Made by a program: the position numbers and the translations under genes. The notes beneath the pieces are model-generated. The model saw nothing but the letters and a program-made list of their open reading frames with translations, had not been told where the DNA came from and searched no databases. Shown one piece after another: positions 1-7,098 of a stretch of 14,128 bases of DNA (the stretch's first letter is position 1; each line of letters starts with the position of its first letter). The stretch is from NCBI RefSeq assembly GCF_020829685.1, contig NZ_JAIVFR010000053.1:1-14128 (forward strand), given 5' to 3'. The DNA is from Nostoc sp. CHAB 5715 (lineage in GTDB: Bacteria; Cyanobacteriota; Cyanobacteriia; Cyanobacteriales; Nostocaceae).

Positions 1-111
1 GCCCATCATCAAAGCCGCGATCGATCCCAGAAGCAACACGGTAGAGATAGTGACTACTTTTGGGGAATCTGCACCCTCAAATTTCATAATTCCGCGATTT
101 AAGTCGGACAT
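1..111 (-). CDS. Small single-span membrane protein, C-terminus cut by window edge
   Basis: Reading leftward from an ATG at 111-109, the frame stays open to the window edge and gives 37 residues starting MSDLNRGIMKFEGADSPK, followed by a hydrophobic stretch from about residue 19 (VVTISTVLLLGSIAALMM). The layout is a short polar N-terminus and then one membrane helix, as in the small thylakoid or plasma membrane proteins of cyanobacteria. An AGAGGA-like ribosome binding sequence lies about 10 bases upstream of the ATG. A second in-frame ATG at codon 9 is possible but has no better binding site. I do not recognise the family; the rest of the protein is outside the window. Confidence 0.6.
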   Translation of the reverse strand, partial: MSDLNRGIMKFEGADSPKVVTISTVLLLGSIAALMMG

Positions 112-279
112 AGCTTTGTAATCCTCTCTTGTTGGAGCATGAAACATTTGTCCGTTTTGATTGTAGTCCTTCTATTTACGGATGATGTTAAATTCCTAAT
201 ATTATTTTGTTTCAGCTTGGCAATTTTTCCATCACCACAATTGCTTAGTTCTTTGGAGGTATTAGTCTTAACAAATGTG

Positions 280-378
280 GGGAGTGGGGATGAGGGAGCA
301 GGGGAGGATGAGGGAGATGAGGGGGATGAGGAAGACAAGGCGAATAACCAATGCCCAATGCCCAATTCCCAATTCCCC
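280..378. repeat. Purine-rich low-complexity tract plus CCCAATG/CCCAATT heptamer repeat
   Basis: The gap 112-383 has no convincing gene. Its right half holds a GGGGA/GATGAGG-rich tract (about 280-335) and then near-heptameric repeats of CCCAATG and CCCAATT (348-378), ending just past the stop codon of the adjacent dehydrogenase. A very similar GGGGAATGGGGA / GATGAGGG tract follows the stop of the binding-protein gene at 10638. Short tandem heptamers of this sort are typical of heterocystous cyanobacteria. The frames that run through it are biased (Ser/Pro or Glu/Asp-Gly) and do not look like protein. Confidence 0.6.
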
Positions 379-383
379 ATATT

Positions 384-1334
384 TTAGTATCCTGCTTGCT
401 TGTCTACCACATTTCGCAAGGGCTGACCGGATTGGTAGCGTTTGAGATTGTCGATAAATAGTTGTGCTATTCGCTCTCTGAGGCGTGGCGAAAGGGCTGA
501 ACAATGGGGGGTGATAAAGGCGTTTGGCAACGACCACAAGGGACTTTCCGGCGGCAGAGGTTCTGTAGCTACTGTATCTAATCCAGCACCCGCAATCCAT
601 CCCTCACGTAGTGGGGTGAGTAATGCGGCTTCATCTACGATCGCACCACGAGCTATGTTAATTAAGTAAGCAGACTGACGCATGGAGCGCAATGCAGCTT
701 CATCGATCAAGCCTTTAGTTTCTGGAGTTAATGGTGTAGCAATAACTACATAATCTGCTGCTGGGAGGAGCGATCGCCACTCATTAACACCCACAATCTT
801 GTCAAAATTTGGTAGGGGTTCGGGATGGCGGCGACTACCCCAAACTCGAACTCCAAAGGCTTTAGCGCGAGATGCGATCGCTTTACCTATATTCCCGGTG
901 CCGAGAATTAATAAATTCGCGTCTGCCAACTCTTCGAGAAATACTCCTCTTATCCAAGTGTGTTCATCCTGCAAAGTTTGCAATTTCCGCAGATTCTTGG
1001 CGTGATGGAGCATGAATGCCAGTACAAATTCCGAAATTGGAATCGCATGAACCCCTGCGCCATTAGTGAGGATAATGTCCTTTTGCAAAAAAGTTGGTGT
1101 GAGGATGTGATTCACGCCAGCACTAGGTGACTGTTGCCAACGCAGCTTGGGTGCTGCTGCCAGTACTTTGTCATGGGTAGAGGTTTTCAGGTAAAATCCG
1201 TTAACATAAACTTCTGCATCACTGGCATCACCATCAAGATTACCTTCACTATCCACCTCCACAACATCTATATCAGATGGTAGGTGTGGCTCAATATCAG
1301 CAATGAGATGATCGGGTAAAATTAGTTTCACCAT
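384..1334 (-). CDS. D-isomer-specific 2-hydroxyacid dehydrogenase (copy 1)
   Basis: This 316-residue NAD(P)-dependent oxidoreductase should interconvert a 2-keto acid and a D-2-hydroxy acid (glyoxylate/hydroxypyruvate reductase-like; substrate not determinable). It has an N-terminal substrate half, then a Rossmann domain with GTGNIG at 145-150. The family catalytic trio is visible: Arg229 in INIARG, Glu258 in ATEPLPPES and His277 in ITPHCS. The second strand of the nucleotide fold ends in GSRRH (166-170) instead of an acidic residue, which favours NADPH over NADH. The usual TPHxxG is changed to TPHCSA. ATG at 1334-1332 is preceded by GAGGGAG at a good distance. It is a close paralogue of the gene at 1560-2507; the two end alike (PLRNVVDKxAGY). 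The separating gap contains a mobile-type repeat, so co-transcription is uncertain. Confidence 0.9.
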   Translation of the reverse strand: MVKLILPDHLIADIEPHLPSDIDVVEVDSEGNLDGDASDAEVYVNGFYLKTSTHDKVLAAAPKLRWQQSPSAGVNHILTPTFLQKDIILTNGAGVHAIPISEFVLAFMLHHAKNLRKLQTLQDEHTWIRGVFLEELADANLLILGTGNIGKAIASRAKAFGVRVWGSRRHPEPLPNFDKIVGVNEWRSLLPAADYVVIATPLTPETKGLIDEAALRSMRQSAYLINIARGAIVDEAALLTPLREGWIAGAGLDTVATEPLPPESPLWSLPNAFITPHCSALSPRLRERIAQLFIDNLKRYQSGQPLRNVVDKQAGY

Positions 1335-1394
1335 TTGCTACTCCCTCATTTCATTTTGGATTTTCAAAGGGACTGGGGACTGAGTATTACGTAT

Positions 1395-1485
1395 AGGACT
1401 TACGCACGCTCTACGAATTCTTGGCGTTCTTGGCGTCTTGGCGGTTCGATAAATTAAGCCTTTCGGCGATTTTTGCGTAAGTCCT
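1395..1485. repeat. MITE-like element with perfect 12-bp terminal inverted repeats
   Basis: AGGACTTACGCA at 1395-1406 is matched by its exact reverse complement TGCGTAAGTCCT at 1474-1485. The interior has the tandem motif TTCTTGGCG / TCTTGGCGG (about 1419-1445). Flanking sequence extends the symmetry imperfectly: GGGACTGGGGA at 1369 faces TCCCCAGTCCC at 1512-1522, so most of the gap between the two dehydrogenases can fold into one long hairpin. No transposase frame is present, as expected for a non-autonomous element. I infer from memory of similar cyanobacterial intergenic sequences that it is dispersed in the genome. Confidence 0.65.
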
Positions 1486-1520
1486 GACGTATTAGGAAAA
1501 GTAATCCCCAATCCCCAGTC

Positions 1521-1540
1521 CCGTTCGACTACGCTCACGG
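1521..1540. repeat. Short TTCGACTxCGCTCA repeat
   Basis: CCGTTCGACTACGCTCACGG is bounded by complementary CCGT/ACGG ends. The core TTCGACTxCGCTCA recurs at 10679-10692 bounded by GGTT/AACC, and a related TTCGACTGAGC occurs at 9016-9026 over the end of the flavoprotein gene. Three relatives in one window point to a dispersed small repeat family. Confidence 0.5.
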
Positions 1541-1559
1541 CAAGCCTAGTCCCCAGTGC

Positions 1560-2507
1560 CTAGTATCCTGCTTCTTTGTCAACTACATTTCGTAATGGTT
1601 TACCAGCTTGGTAACGCTTCAGATTGTCGATAAATAGCGCTATTGAACGCTGTTTACTTTTTGGGGAATGACCGGAAGTATGAGGTGTGATAAAGATGTT
1701 AGGAAGTGACCACAAAGGACTTTCTGGTGGTAGTGGTTCTGAGTTAACTGTGTCTAATGCTGCACCTGCAATCCAACCTTCTGTGAGCGCTTTTATTAAT
1801 GCCGATTCATCGACTACGCCACCGCGAGCAATATTAATTAGGTATGCATGTTTTGGGAGCGATCGCAATACAGATTCATCAATAAATTCTTTGGTTTCTG
1901 GAGTTAGTGGTGTCGCAATAACTACATAATCAACCCCTGGCAGGAGCGATCGCCATTCATCAGCACCCACTACTTTATCAAAATTTGGTAGCTCTTGGGG
2001 ATGACGACGACTGCCAATAATTCTTAAGCCGAAGGGTTTAGCACGGGCGGCGATTTCTTGACCAATACCACCAGCGCCAATAATTAGCAAGGTCGCATCT
2101 GTCAACTCTTGGATGGCAAAGCCTCTTTTCCAGTGACGTTCTGCTTGTAAAGCATATAATTCCTGTAGATGCTTGGCATGAGCCAGTATATAAGTGATTA
2201 CAAATTCTGCGATCGGAATTCCATGCACTCCGGCCCCATTTGTGAGGATAATATCTCTTTCCAAATAAGTTGGTGTCAGGATGTGATTCACGCCTGCATT
2301 TGGTGCATGATGCCAACGTAGTGCAGGTGCTGCTTCTAGTATTTTATGCAGCGTCGGACTTCTGGATAAAAACCAACTGAAATAAACTTCAGCATCGCTA
2401 GCATCCCCATCTAAATTTCCTTCAACATCTACCCTGACAACCTCTGTATCAGGTGGTAGATGAGGCTCAATGTCAGCAACGAGATCAAGCGGCAAAATCA
2501 GTTTCAT
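1560..2507 (-). CDS. D-isomer-specific 2-hydroxyacid dehydrogenase (copy 2)
   Basis: This 315-residue paralogue of the gene at 384-1334 is colinear with it over the whole length. The Rossmann glycine motif is GAGGIG at 144-149. The catalytic candidates are Arg228 (INIARG), Glu257 (NSEPLPPES) and His276 (ITPHTSG, closer to the family consensus than copy 1). The β2 end is again GSRRH, pointing to NADPH. ATG at 2507-2505 is preceded by GAGGT with 8 bases between. Blocks that differ between the copies include residues 43-58 and 120-135 in the substrate-binding half, whereas the cofactor domain and C-terminus are more alike. This fits an old tandem duplication with substrate divergence, but substrates cannot be named from sequence. 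Confidence 0.9.
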   Translation of the reverse strand: MKLILPLDLVADIEPHLPPDTEVVRVDVEGNLDGDASDAEVYFSWFLSRSPTLHKILEAAPALRWHHAPNAGVNHILTPTYLERDIILTNGAGVHGIPIAEFVITYILAHAKHLQELYALQAERHWKRGFAIQELTDATLLIIGAGGIGQEIAARAKPFGLRIIGSRRHPQELPNFDKVVGADEWRSLLPGVDYVVIATPLTPETKEFIDESVLRSLPKHAYLINIARGGVVDESALIKALTEGWIAGAALDTVNSEPLPPESPLWSLPNIFITPHTSGHSPKSKQRSIALFIDNLKRYQAGKPLRNVVDKEAGY

Positions 2508-2628
2508 TGTAGATTACCTCTTCTTTCTTTACAGGGTTATTTTTGGAAATTGTCTCTGTTTGATCAAAAAATTAAGTGCCATTTTTTCTTGGCATAAATT
2601 AATATATTTAATAAGAACTCAGATATTT

Positions 2629-3132
2629 TTATTTAATCTGTAAACACATAAACTCCAGATCAAAATATTGATTATTAAATTTATACGCCATTTTCTCTAT
2701 TCCATATATTTGAAAGCCTAATGATAAATAAAGTTGTTTTGCTAAAAAATTAATTTTAACAATATCAAGTAATAATATTTCTACCTCGTTAATAGCTTTT
2801 GCTCTTTCAATTAATTCATTTAGTAATAATTTACCTATACCTTTTCCTCGATATTCTTGTTGAACATACATACTACTAATATATGCTTTATGCCTGAGTT
2901 TTATTCTTGATTCTTGGTGAAATGCGACTATTCCAATTAACTCTTTATCCTCAAAGCAGCCCAAAATAAAGTTATTGTTATCTACTAGTATTCTATCCCG
3001 AAATTGTTCTATCGTCTTAATTGCTTCTTCATGATACGTTGTGCCAAATGAATCTGGATTTTTATATAAAGCTTCTAATCTTATCTGTCTATAATCTTCT
3101 GCATCATACTTTGTTAATTTTCTAATTATCAT
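2629..3132 (-). CDS. GNAT-family N-acetyltransferase
   Basis: This is an acetyl-CoA-dependent N-acyltransferase of about 167 residues. The acetyl-CoA pyrophosphate-binding signature is clear in YVQQEYRGKGIGKLLLNEL (the Q/R-x-x-G-x-G/A pattern), followed by the expected LAKQLYLSLGFQIYG segment that closes GNAT folds. The frame could begin 14 codons earlier at 3174, but those residues (MKINNKYLLFIFNL) are only AT-rich extension. MIIRKLTKYDAEDYRQIR at 3132 is the usual GNAT N-terminus and is preferred; neither start has a clear Shine-Dalgarno. The gene is strikingly AT-rich: 12 and 19 G+C in the 60-base blocks at 2701-2760 and 2881-2940. This is unlike its neighbours and is a possible sign of transfer. 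Its substrate (amine, antibiotic or protein N-terminus) is unknown. The flanking 2508-2628 is AT-rich and otherwise featureless. Confidence 0.85.
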   Translation of the reverse strand: MIIRKLTKYDAEDYRQIRLEALYKNPDSFGTTYHEEAIKTIEQFRDRILVDNNNFILGCFEDKELIGIVAFHQESRIKLRHKAYISSMYVQQEYRGKGIGKLLLNELIERAKAINEVEILLLDIVKINFLAKQLYLSLGFQIYGIEKMAYKFNNQYFDLEFMCLQIK

Positions 3133-3190
3133 TAAATTAAATATAAATAATAGATATTTATTGTTTATTTTCAATAAAGCGATATAAATT

Positions 3191-3343
3191 AACAGTTATC
3201 AGTTATCAGTTATCAGTTAAAAATTGTAAATCAATTGGGAGTCAGAGTCCTTATCAGTTATCAGTTATCAGTTATCAGTTACGAGTTACCAGTTTCACCG
3301 CAAAGTTGATAACTGTTCACTGTTCACTGTTCACTGTTCACTG
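3191..3343. repeat. Heptanucleotide short tandem repeats (three arrays)
   Basis: Three arrays of 7-base units lie in the gap: TTATCAG units at 3191-3219, the same unit at 3251-3292 (degenerating to TTACGAG/TTACCAG), and TGTTCAC units at 3311-3342. The TTATCAG and TGTTCAC arrays both start from an AACTG/AACAG-type sequence. These match the STRR class known from heterocystous cyanobacteria. There are no unique spacers, so this is not a CRISPR array. Confidence 0.85.
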
Positions 3344-3380
3344 ATTTAAATCCCCGCCCTGTTACCGTGATAACTGATAA

Positions 3381-3470
3381 CGTAGCGTCTCCAAGAGTTG
3401 CGGTAGCGATACGCTCCTACGTCGCTAACGCAACGCTTACGAGCGTCGGAACGAGCGTCATTACGAATTA
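3381..3470. repeat. Intergenic GTAGCG/GAGCGTC palindromic repeat
   Basis: Just downstream of the ssuD stop is a GC-richer block built of small inverted and direct motifs: GTAGCG-AT-ACGCTCCTAC, CGTCGCTAACG and a doubled ACGAGCGTC (around 3439-3461), ending in CATTACGAATTAC. It lacks coding character. It resembles dispersed cyanobacterial intergenic repeats, though membership of a family cannot be shown from a single copy. Confidence 0.4.
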
Positions 3471-3482
3471 CAAATTATTAGG

Positions 3483-4631
3483 TTATGAAGCACTAGCTAG
3501 TTGTTTAGTAAGTTTTTCATTGGTGACAATTTCGCTAACAGTACTCAATACTGGTGGCGTTAAAGGTGCAGATTCACTCTGCAAAGGTAGGCGTGGAAAT
3601 AATAATTCAGCAGTGCGATACGCTTCTTCTAAATGGGGATATCCAGAAAACACGAAAGTTTCTATACCCAAATTGCGATATTCCAGCATCCTAGCGGCAA
3701 CGGTGTCGGGATCTCCAACTAGGGCTGTACCAGCACCACCGCGCACTAATCCAATTCCTGTCCAGAGGTTGGGGCTAATCTCTAAGGTTTTTCGACTACC
3801 ACTATGTAGTTGACTCATGCGCCTCTGTCCTTCAGAATCAGAACTAGCCAAGTCTTTCTGAGCTTTTGCGATCGCATTCTCATCTACATACTTAATTAGC
3901 TCATTGGCAGCATCCCAAGCCGCAGATTCGGTTTCTCGCACAATTACATGCAAGCGAATCCCAAAACTGACTGTTCTCCCTTGTTCAGCCGCCAGTTGCC
4001 GAACTTCGGCAATCTTTTGGGCTACTTGTTCTGGAGGTTCGCCCCAAGTCAGGTAAACATCTATATGTTTAGCAGCAACCCGCTTGGCAGCAGCAGATGA
4101 ACCACCAAACCACAAAGGTGGATAGGGTTTTTGAACTGGTGGGAATAGGAGTTTACCACCTTTGATATCCAGGTAGTTTCCTTTAAAATCCACTGTTTCC
4201 CCACTGACGATCCCCCGCCAAACGGTGAGAAATTCATCGGTTAAATCATAGCGATCGTCATGATTAAGATGCAAGCCATCCCCAGCAAGTTGCACCGGAT
4301 CTCCACCTGTTACCACATTAATCAACAATCTTCCTTTAGAAATCCGGTCAAATGTTGCTGCCATCCGGGCAGCAACACCTGGAGAAGTAATTCCTGGACG
4401 AATTGCTACGAGAAATTTCATCTGCTTGGTGACAGAGATGAAAGCGGCGGCAGTTATCCAAGCATCTTCACAAGAACTCCCTGTGGGTAATAATGCGCCC
4501 GTGTAGCCTAAATTATCCACAGCCTGGGCAACTTGCTGCAAATAATCAGGTGTGGCAACACGAGAGCCAATATCTGTGCCTAAATAGCGTCCGTCATGAG
4601 ATCCAGTCGGAATAAACCAGAGAATTTGCAT
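3483..4631 (-). CDS. ssuD: FMNH2-dependent alkanesulfonate monooxygenase
   Basis: This bacterial-luciferase-type monooxygenase uses FMNH2 and O2 to cleave the C-S bond of alkanesulfonates into aldehyde and sulfite, in the cytoplasm. At 382 residues it is the family length (E. coli SsuD is 381), and recognised positions coincide in number: Cys54 in GSSCEDAW, Arg226 and His228 in [10 protein letters not shown], Arg297 in [14 protein letters not shown], and Tyr331 in [31 protein letters not shown] and YLTWGEPPE are further SsuD landmarks. ATG at 4631-4629 starts the conserved N-terminus; the upstream sequence has no good Shine-Dalgarno. No SsuE flavin reductase, SsuB ATPase or SsuC permease is nearby, so reduced flavin must come from elsewhere. 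An SsuA-like binding protein lies at 9585 on the other strand. Confidence 0.95.
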   Translation of the reverse strand: MQILWFIPTGSHDGRYLGTDIGSRVATPDYLQQVAQAVDNLGYTGALLPTGSSCEDAWITAAAFISVTKQMKFLVAIRPGITSPGVAARMAATFDRISKGRLLINVVTGGDPVQLAGDGLHLNHDDRYDLTDEFLTVWRGIVSGETVDFKGNYLDIKGGKLLFPPVQKPYPPLWFGGSSAAAKRVAAKHIDVYLTWGEPPEQVAQKIAEVRQLAAEQGRTVSFGIRLHVIVRETESAAWDAANELIKYVDENAIAKAQKDLASSDSEGQRRMSQLHSGSRKTLEISPNLWTGIGLVRGGAGTALVGDPDTVAARMLEYRNLGIETFVFSGYPHLEEAYRTAELLFPRLPLQSESAPLTPPVLSTVSEIVTNEKLTKQLASAS

Positions 4632-4660
4632 GTTTGTCAGGGTATGAGGAACTGAAACAC

Positions 4661-4682
4661 CGTTAATTCGATGTAGTTAACG
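4661..4682. promoter_or_regulatory. Palindrome upstream of ssuD, candidate operator
   Basis: CGTTAA at 4661-4666 and TTAACG at 4677-4682 are perfect inverted repeats separated by 10 bases, 30 bases before the ssuD start codon. LysR-type regulators (Cbl/CysB/CysR relatives control sulfonate genes elsewhere) bind dyads of about this span, often T-N11-A. The assignment to a sulfur regulator is inference; no regulator gene is in the window. Confidence 0.35.
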
Positions 4683-4696
4683 TAGTTTTTATTAGT

Positions 4697-4702
4697 ATTT
4701 TA
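4697..4702 (-). promoter_or_regulatory. Candidate -10 box for ssuD
   Basis: On the minus strand the sequence reads TGTAAAATACT, with TAAAAT as a possible -10 hexamer and an upstream TG. No good -35 is visible (only a T-rich run at about the right distance). It would place the transcript start some 55-60 bases before ssuD and the 4661-4682 dyad just inside the leader. Confidence 0.3.
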
Positions 4703-4790
4703 CAGGAAATTATTTAAAAAACTAGTGTAGATTCACGATTCATCAGGAATAACTCTCTAAGGGACTTGCAATTAAAAAAATGTCTAACTT

Positions 4791-4866
4791 GTAGGATGCG
4801 TTAGCCAGAAGCACAACGTACCGTAACAGATTAATATAGACGGTGCGTTAAGAAAGCAACGCCCCT
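4791..4866. repeat. GATGCGTTAG / GGTGCGTT-AACGCCCC intergenic repeat
   Basis: GTAGGATGCGTTAGC starts the block. It ends in a hairpin formed by GGTGCGTT (4842-4849) and AACGCCCC (4858-4865; 7 of 8 pair). Blocks starting GGATGCGTTAG and closing on AACGC are common intergenic repeats in Nostoc-type genomes as I remember them; dispersal here is inferred. Confidence 0.4.
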
Positions 4867-4955
4867 ATAAATTAAGATTGGATGATTTATTTTTTGGTAG
4901 TACCTAATAATTTATAGCTGTTCCTATTCAGGTGCGGTATAACGTTATATCGCCA

Positions 4956-5216
4956 GGTGTAAGGGCACGGCAGCCCCCATTGATGTCAGCTTAACGTAAA
5001 AGCTATGTCCCGCAAGGAACTGAAGTTCCTTGCTAATAGCGAAAGTCATCTTAAGATGACTAAATATAGCCAAAAATCTTTAGTCTACTTAAGTAGACTT
5101 TAGCTATTAGCCTTGAACTTTAGTTCGAGGCGGGTGAGTCAGCCAAGCCAACAGTTAAGCTATTTCTAGGCTTTTGTTGATACCAATGGGCAGTGCCGTA
5201 CCCCTACGGGTGTACC
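4956..5216. mobile_element. Nested-palindrome, MITE-like element with imperfect terminal inverted repeats
   Basis: The outer arms are 4956-4988 (containing GGGCACGGCAG and CCCATTGATGTCA) and 5178-5216 (whose complement contains GGGTACGGCACTG and CCCATTGGTATCA). Inside, 5009-5134 is itself an imperfect palindrome opened by CCCGC and closed by GCGGG. Each of its half-arms holds its own palindromes: the hairpin CAAGGAACT-GA-AGTTCCTTG, the perfect 18-mer AGTCATCTTAAGATGACT at 5044-5061, its counterpart AGTCTACTTAAGTAGACT at 5082-5099, and a CCTTGAACT/AGTTCGAGG hairpin. CTAATAGC and GCTATTAG pair across the middle. No coding frame is present. As RNA or extruded DNA it could form a multi-armed, cloverleaf-like structure. 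Confidence 0.6.
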
Positions 5217-5294
5217 TCACTTTCCAAAACCAAGGTTTTTAAGAATTAATTAAAAGGTAAATTTGCCAAAGATGGATTGTGTTACAAAAAAAGC

Positions 5295-5299
5295 AGGAG
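5295..5299 (+). promoter_or_regulatory. Ribosome binding site that decides a GTG start
   Basis: AGGAG stands 7 bases before GTG at 5307-5309. The frame could otherwise begin at TTG 5277, which has no binding site. An ATG at 5272 is in another frame and stops after 11 codons. Confidence 0.7.
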
Positions 5300-5306
5300 T
5301 ATTCTA

Positions 5307-6014
5307 GTGTGGAACTTGAAAGCTGGTATTTTAGTACTCACACTGAGTTGCATAATTGCGACTGGTATAGCAGTATATCTGATTGGTGGCATTGAACCAG
5401 CACAAATTCAAGCTTTGCTAAAATCTTCAGGTATCTGGGCACCTGTTATTTATGTTGCTTTGTACGTTGTGGCAACTATGTTAGTTTTGCCCTCAACAGT
5501 GCTAAATTTGACTGGAGGTGCAATTTTTGGCCCTTGGCTGGGTACTTTCTGGACTAGTGTTGGAGCAGTCATTGCGGCAATAATTGCCTTTATTTTTACT
5601 CGGACTATAGGACGTCAAACAATTGCAAAACGATTAGCAGGACGCTGGCAAGCTATGGATGCCCAGGTTCGGCGTGGAGGGCTTTTTTATATGTTTGCCA
5701 TCCGACTAGTACCAATTATGCCTTATGGTTTAGTCAACTTTGTGGCTGGACTGACTTCGATCAGCTTTAAAGATTATGTTCTAGGTACAACACTTGGTAC
5801 TGTTCCTAGTGTATTACCTTTTGTATTACTAGGTAGTTCTGGTTTGAAGGCAGTCAAAACTGGGGATTGCTTGCCGCTAGTACTCGCCTTGGGCTTAACT
5901 GGAACTCTGGTAGCAGGGTCTACTTGGTATCGTCATCGTCGGACTTTTCCCAAAAAAGCTGTAGAAAGCCTTAAAGAATCAGATTCAGATTACATAAATC
6001 CAAAGAATAAATAA
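5307..6014 (+). CDS. TVP38/TMEM64 family (VTT-domain) inner membrane protein
   Basis: This is a polytopic membrane protein of 235 residues from the GTG start at 5307. An N-terminal membrane helix (AGILVLTLSCIIATGIAVYL) is followed by the VTT/SNARE-associated core: GGAIFGPWLGTFWTSVGAVI, a FTRTIGR segment, then RLVPIMPYGLVNFVAGLTSI and GTTLGTVPSVLPFVLLGS. The C-terminal tail after the last helix is charged (YRHRRTFPKKAVESLKESD). The family is related to DedA proteins, which are linked in other organisms to lipid carrier or phospholipid movement across membranes and envelope integrity; the substrate here is unknown. It sits 106 bases before the glycosyltransferase on the same strand, a gap with no clear terminator, so the two may be co-transcribed. 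Confidence 0.85.
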   Translation: MWNLKAGILVLTLSCIIATGIAVYLIGGIEPAQIQALLKSSGIWAPVIYVALYVVATMLVLPSTVLNLTGGAIFGPWLGTFWTSVGAVIAAIIAFIFTRTIGRQTIAKRLAGRWQAMDAQVRRGGLFYMFAIRLVPIMPYGLVNFVAGLTSISFKDYVLGTTLGTVPSVLPFVLLGSSGLKAVKTGDCLPLVLALGLTGTLVAGSTWYRHRRTFPKKAVESLKESDSDYINPKNK

Positions 6015-6120
6015 ATTATCGGAATGGGACTTGAATCTTGCTAGGTATACTGAGAACCAAACCTTTACGATCGCAAGCAGTCTACCAGCTTGGCTGTTCA
6101 AAATTAAACGAGATTCTTAG

Positions 6121-7098
6121 ATGCTACCAAAGTATTCATTGATTGTTCCAATTTATAACGAAGAAGAAATTATTCCTGAACTATACCGCAGACTGAGTGC
6201 AGTAATGAGTCGGCTGGATGGTGTTGTCGAATTAATTTTAATCAATGATGGTAGCCGCGATCGCTCCCTACAACTACTGCGAGAACTCCATCAAAAAGAC
6301 CCACGCATTTGCTATCTAAGCTTTGCTCGTAACTTTGGTCATCAAATTGCAGTTACGGCTGGTCTTAATTTTGTCCGGGGTCAAGTTATCATCATCCTTG
6401 ATGCTGACTTACAAGATCCACCAGAACTAATCCCCGACATGGTTGAAAAATGGCGACAGGGCTATCAAGTCGTCTACGCTCAACGCACTCAACGCCTCAA
6501 GGAAAGATGGTTTAAGCGTTTTACTGCCTACTTCTTTTATCGCATTCTCAAAAAGCTTGCAGATGTAGAGATTCCTACTGATACTGGTGATTTTTGTTTA
6601 ATGGATCGGCAGATCGTAGATATTCTCAATTCTATGCCAGAACGCACCCGCTACATCCGTGGTCTGCGTTCTTGGGTTGGCTTTGAGCAAACAGCAATTC
6701 AGTTCGAGCGCAACCCCCGGTTTGCTGGGGAAGTTAAATACACTTTCAGCAAATCCTTGGCGCTTGCCATCAATGGTCTAGTATCCTTTTCAATAGTGCC
6801 ACTGCGGTTATCAACCTATTTAGGGTTAGTAGCGGCGGCGGCGGCTATCTTCATGGCTTTATTAGTCTTGTATTGGCGGCTTTTTGTCCCCCATTCACCT
6901 TTAACCGGGTTTACGATTATTTTGATGGCAATCTTCTTTCTGGGATCTGTGCAGTTAGTCAGTGTTGGTATCTTAGGCGAATACATAGGGCGCATCTATG
7001 AAGAAGTCAAAGCCAGGCCCCTCTATACTTTGGCAGAGGTAGGTGGTTTCTATGACAAATCTTCCAACTCAACAAACAATCCTCACAAAACACTATAA
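6121..7098 (+). CDS. Family 2 glycosyltransferase, GtrB/DPM1-like, membrane-anchored
   Basis: This 325-residue GT-A fold enzyme probably transfers a sugar from a nucleotide sugar to a polyprenyl phosphate on the cytoplasmic face. The N-terminus reads [11 protein letters not shown], with INDGSRD at 41-47, ARNFGHQ at 69-75 and the metal-binding DADLQDPPE at 94-102. [11 protein letters not shown] (153-163) and the [15 protein letters not shown] segment (174-188) are hallmarks of the dolichol/undecaprenyl-phosphate sugar synthase branch. Two C-terminal membrane helices (about 231-252 and 262-287) end in [17 protein letters not shown], typical of GtrB/ArnC-like proteins. ATG at 6121 begins the conserved sequence, with only a weak purine stretch upstream. 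Its pairing with the VTT protein suggests a polyprenyl-linked envelope function; whether Glc, Man or another sugar is moved cannot be read. Confidence 0.9.
   Translation: MLPKYSLIVPIYNEEEIIPELYRRLSAVMSRLDGVVELILINDGSRDRSLQLLRELHQKDPRICYLSFARNFGHQIAVTAGLNFVRGQVIIILDADLQDPPELIPDMVEKWRQGYQVVYAQRTQRLKERWFKRFTAYFFYRILKKLADVEIPTDTGDFCLMDRQIVDILNSMPERTRYIRGLRSWVGFEQTAIQFERNPRFAGEVKYTFSKSLALAINGLVSFSIVPLRLSTYLGLVAAAAAIFMALLVLYWRLFVPHSPLTGFTIILMAIFFLGSVQLVSVGILGEYIGRIYEEVKARPLYTLAEVGGFYDKSSNSTNNPHKTL

Noticed and set aside
3367..3813. 148-codon plus-strand frame
   Set aside because: It runs antisense through ssuD, whose protein matches its family end to end, and begins in repeat sequence.
5272..5307. 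ATG at 5272 or TTG at 5277 as the start of the VTT membrane protein
   Set aside because: The ATG is in another frame and stops within 12 codons; the TTG has no ribosome site, while GTG 5307 has AGGAG at 7 bases.
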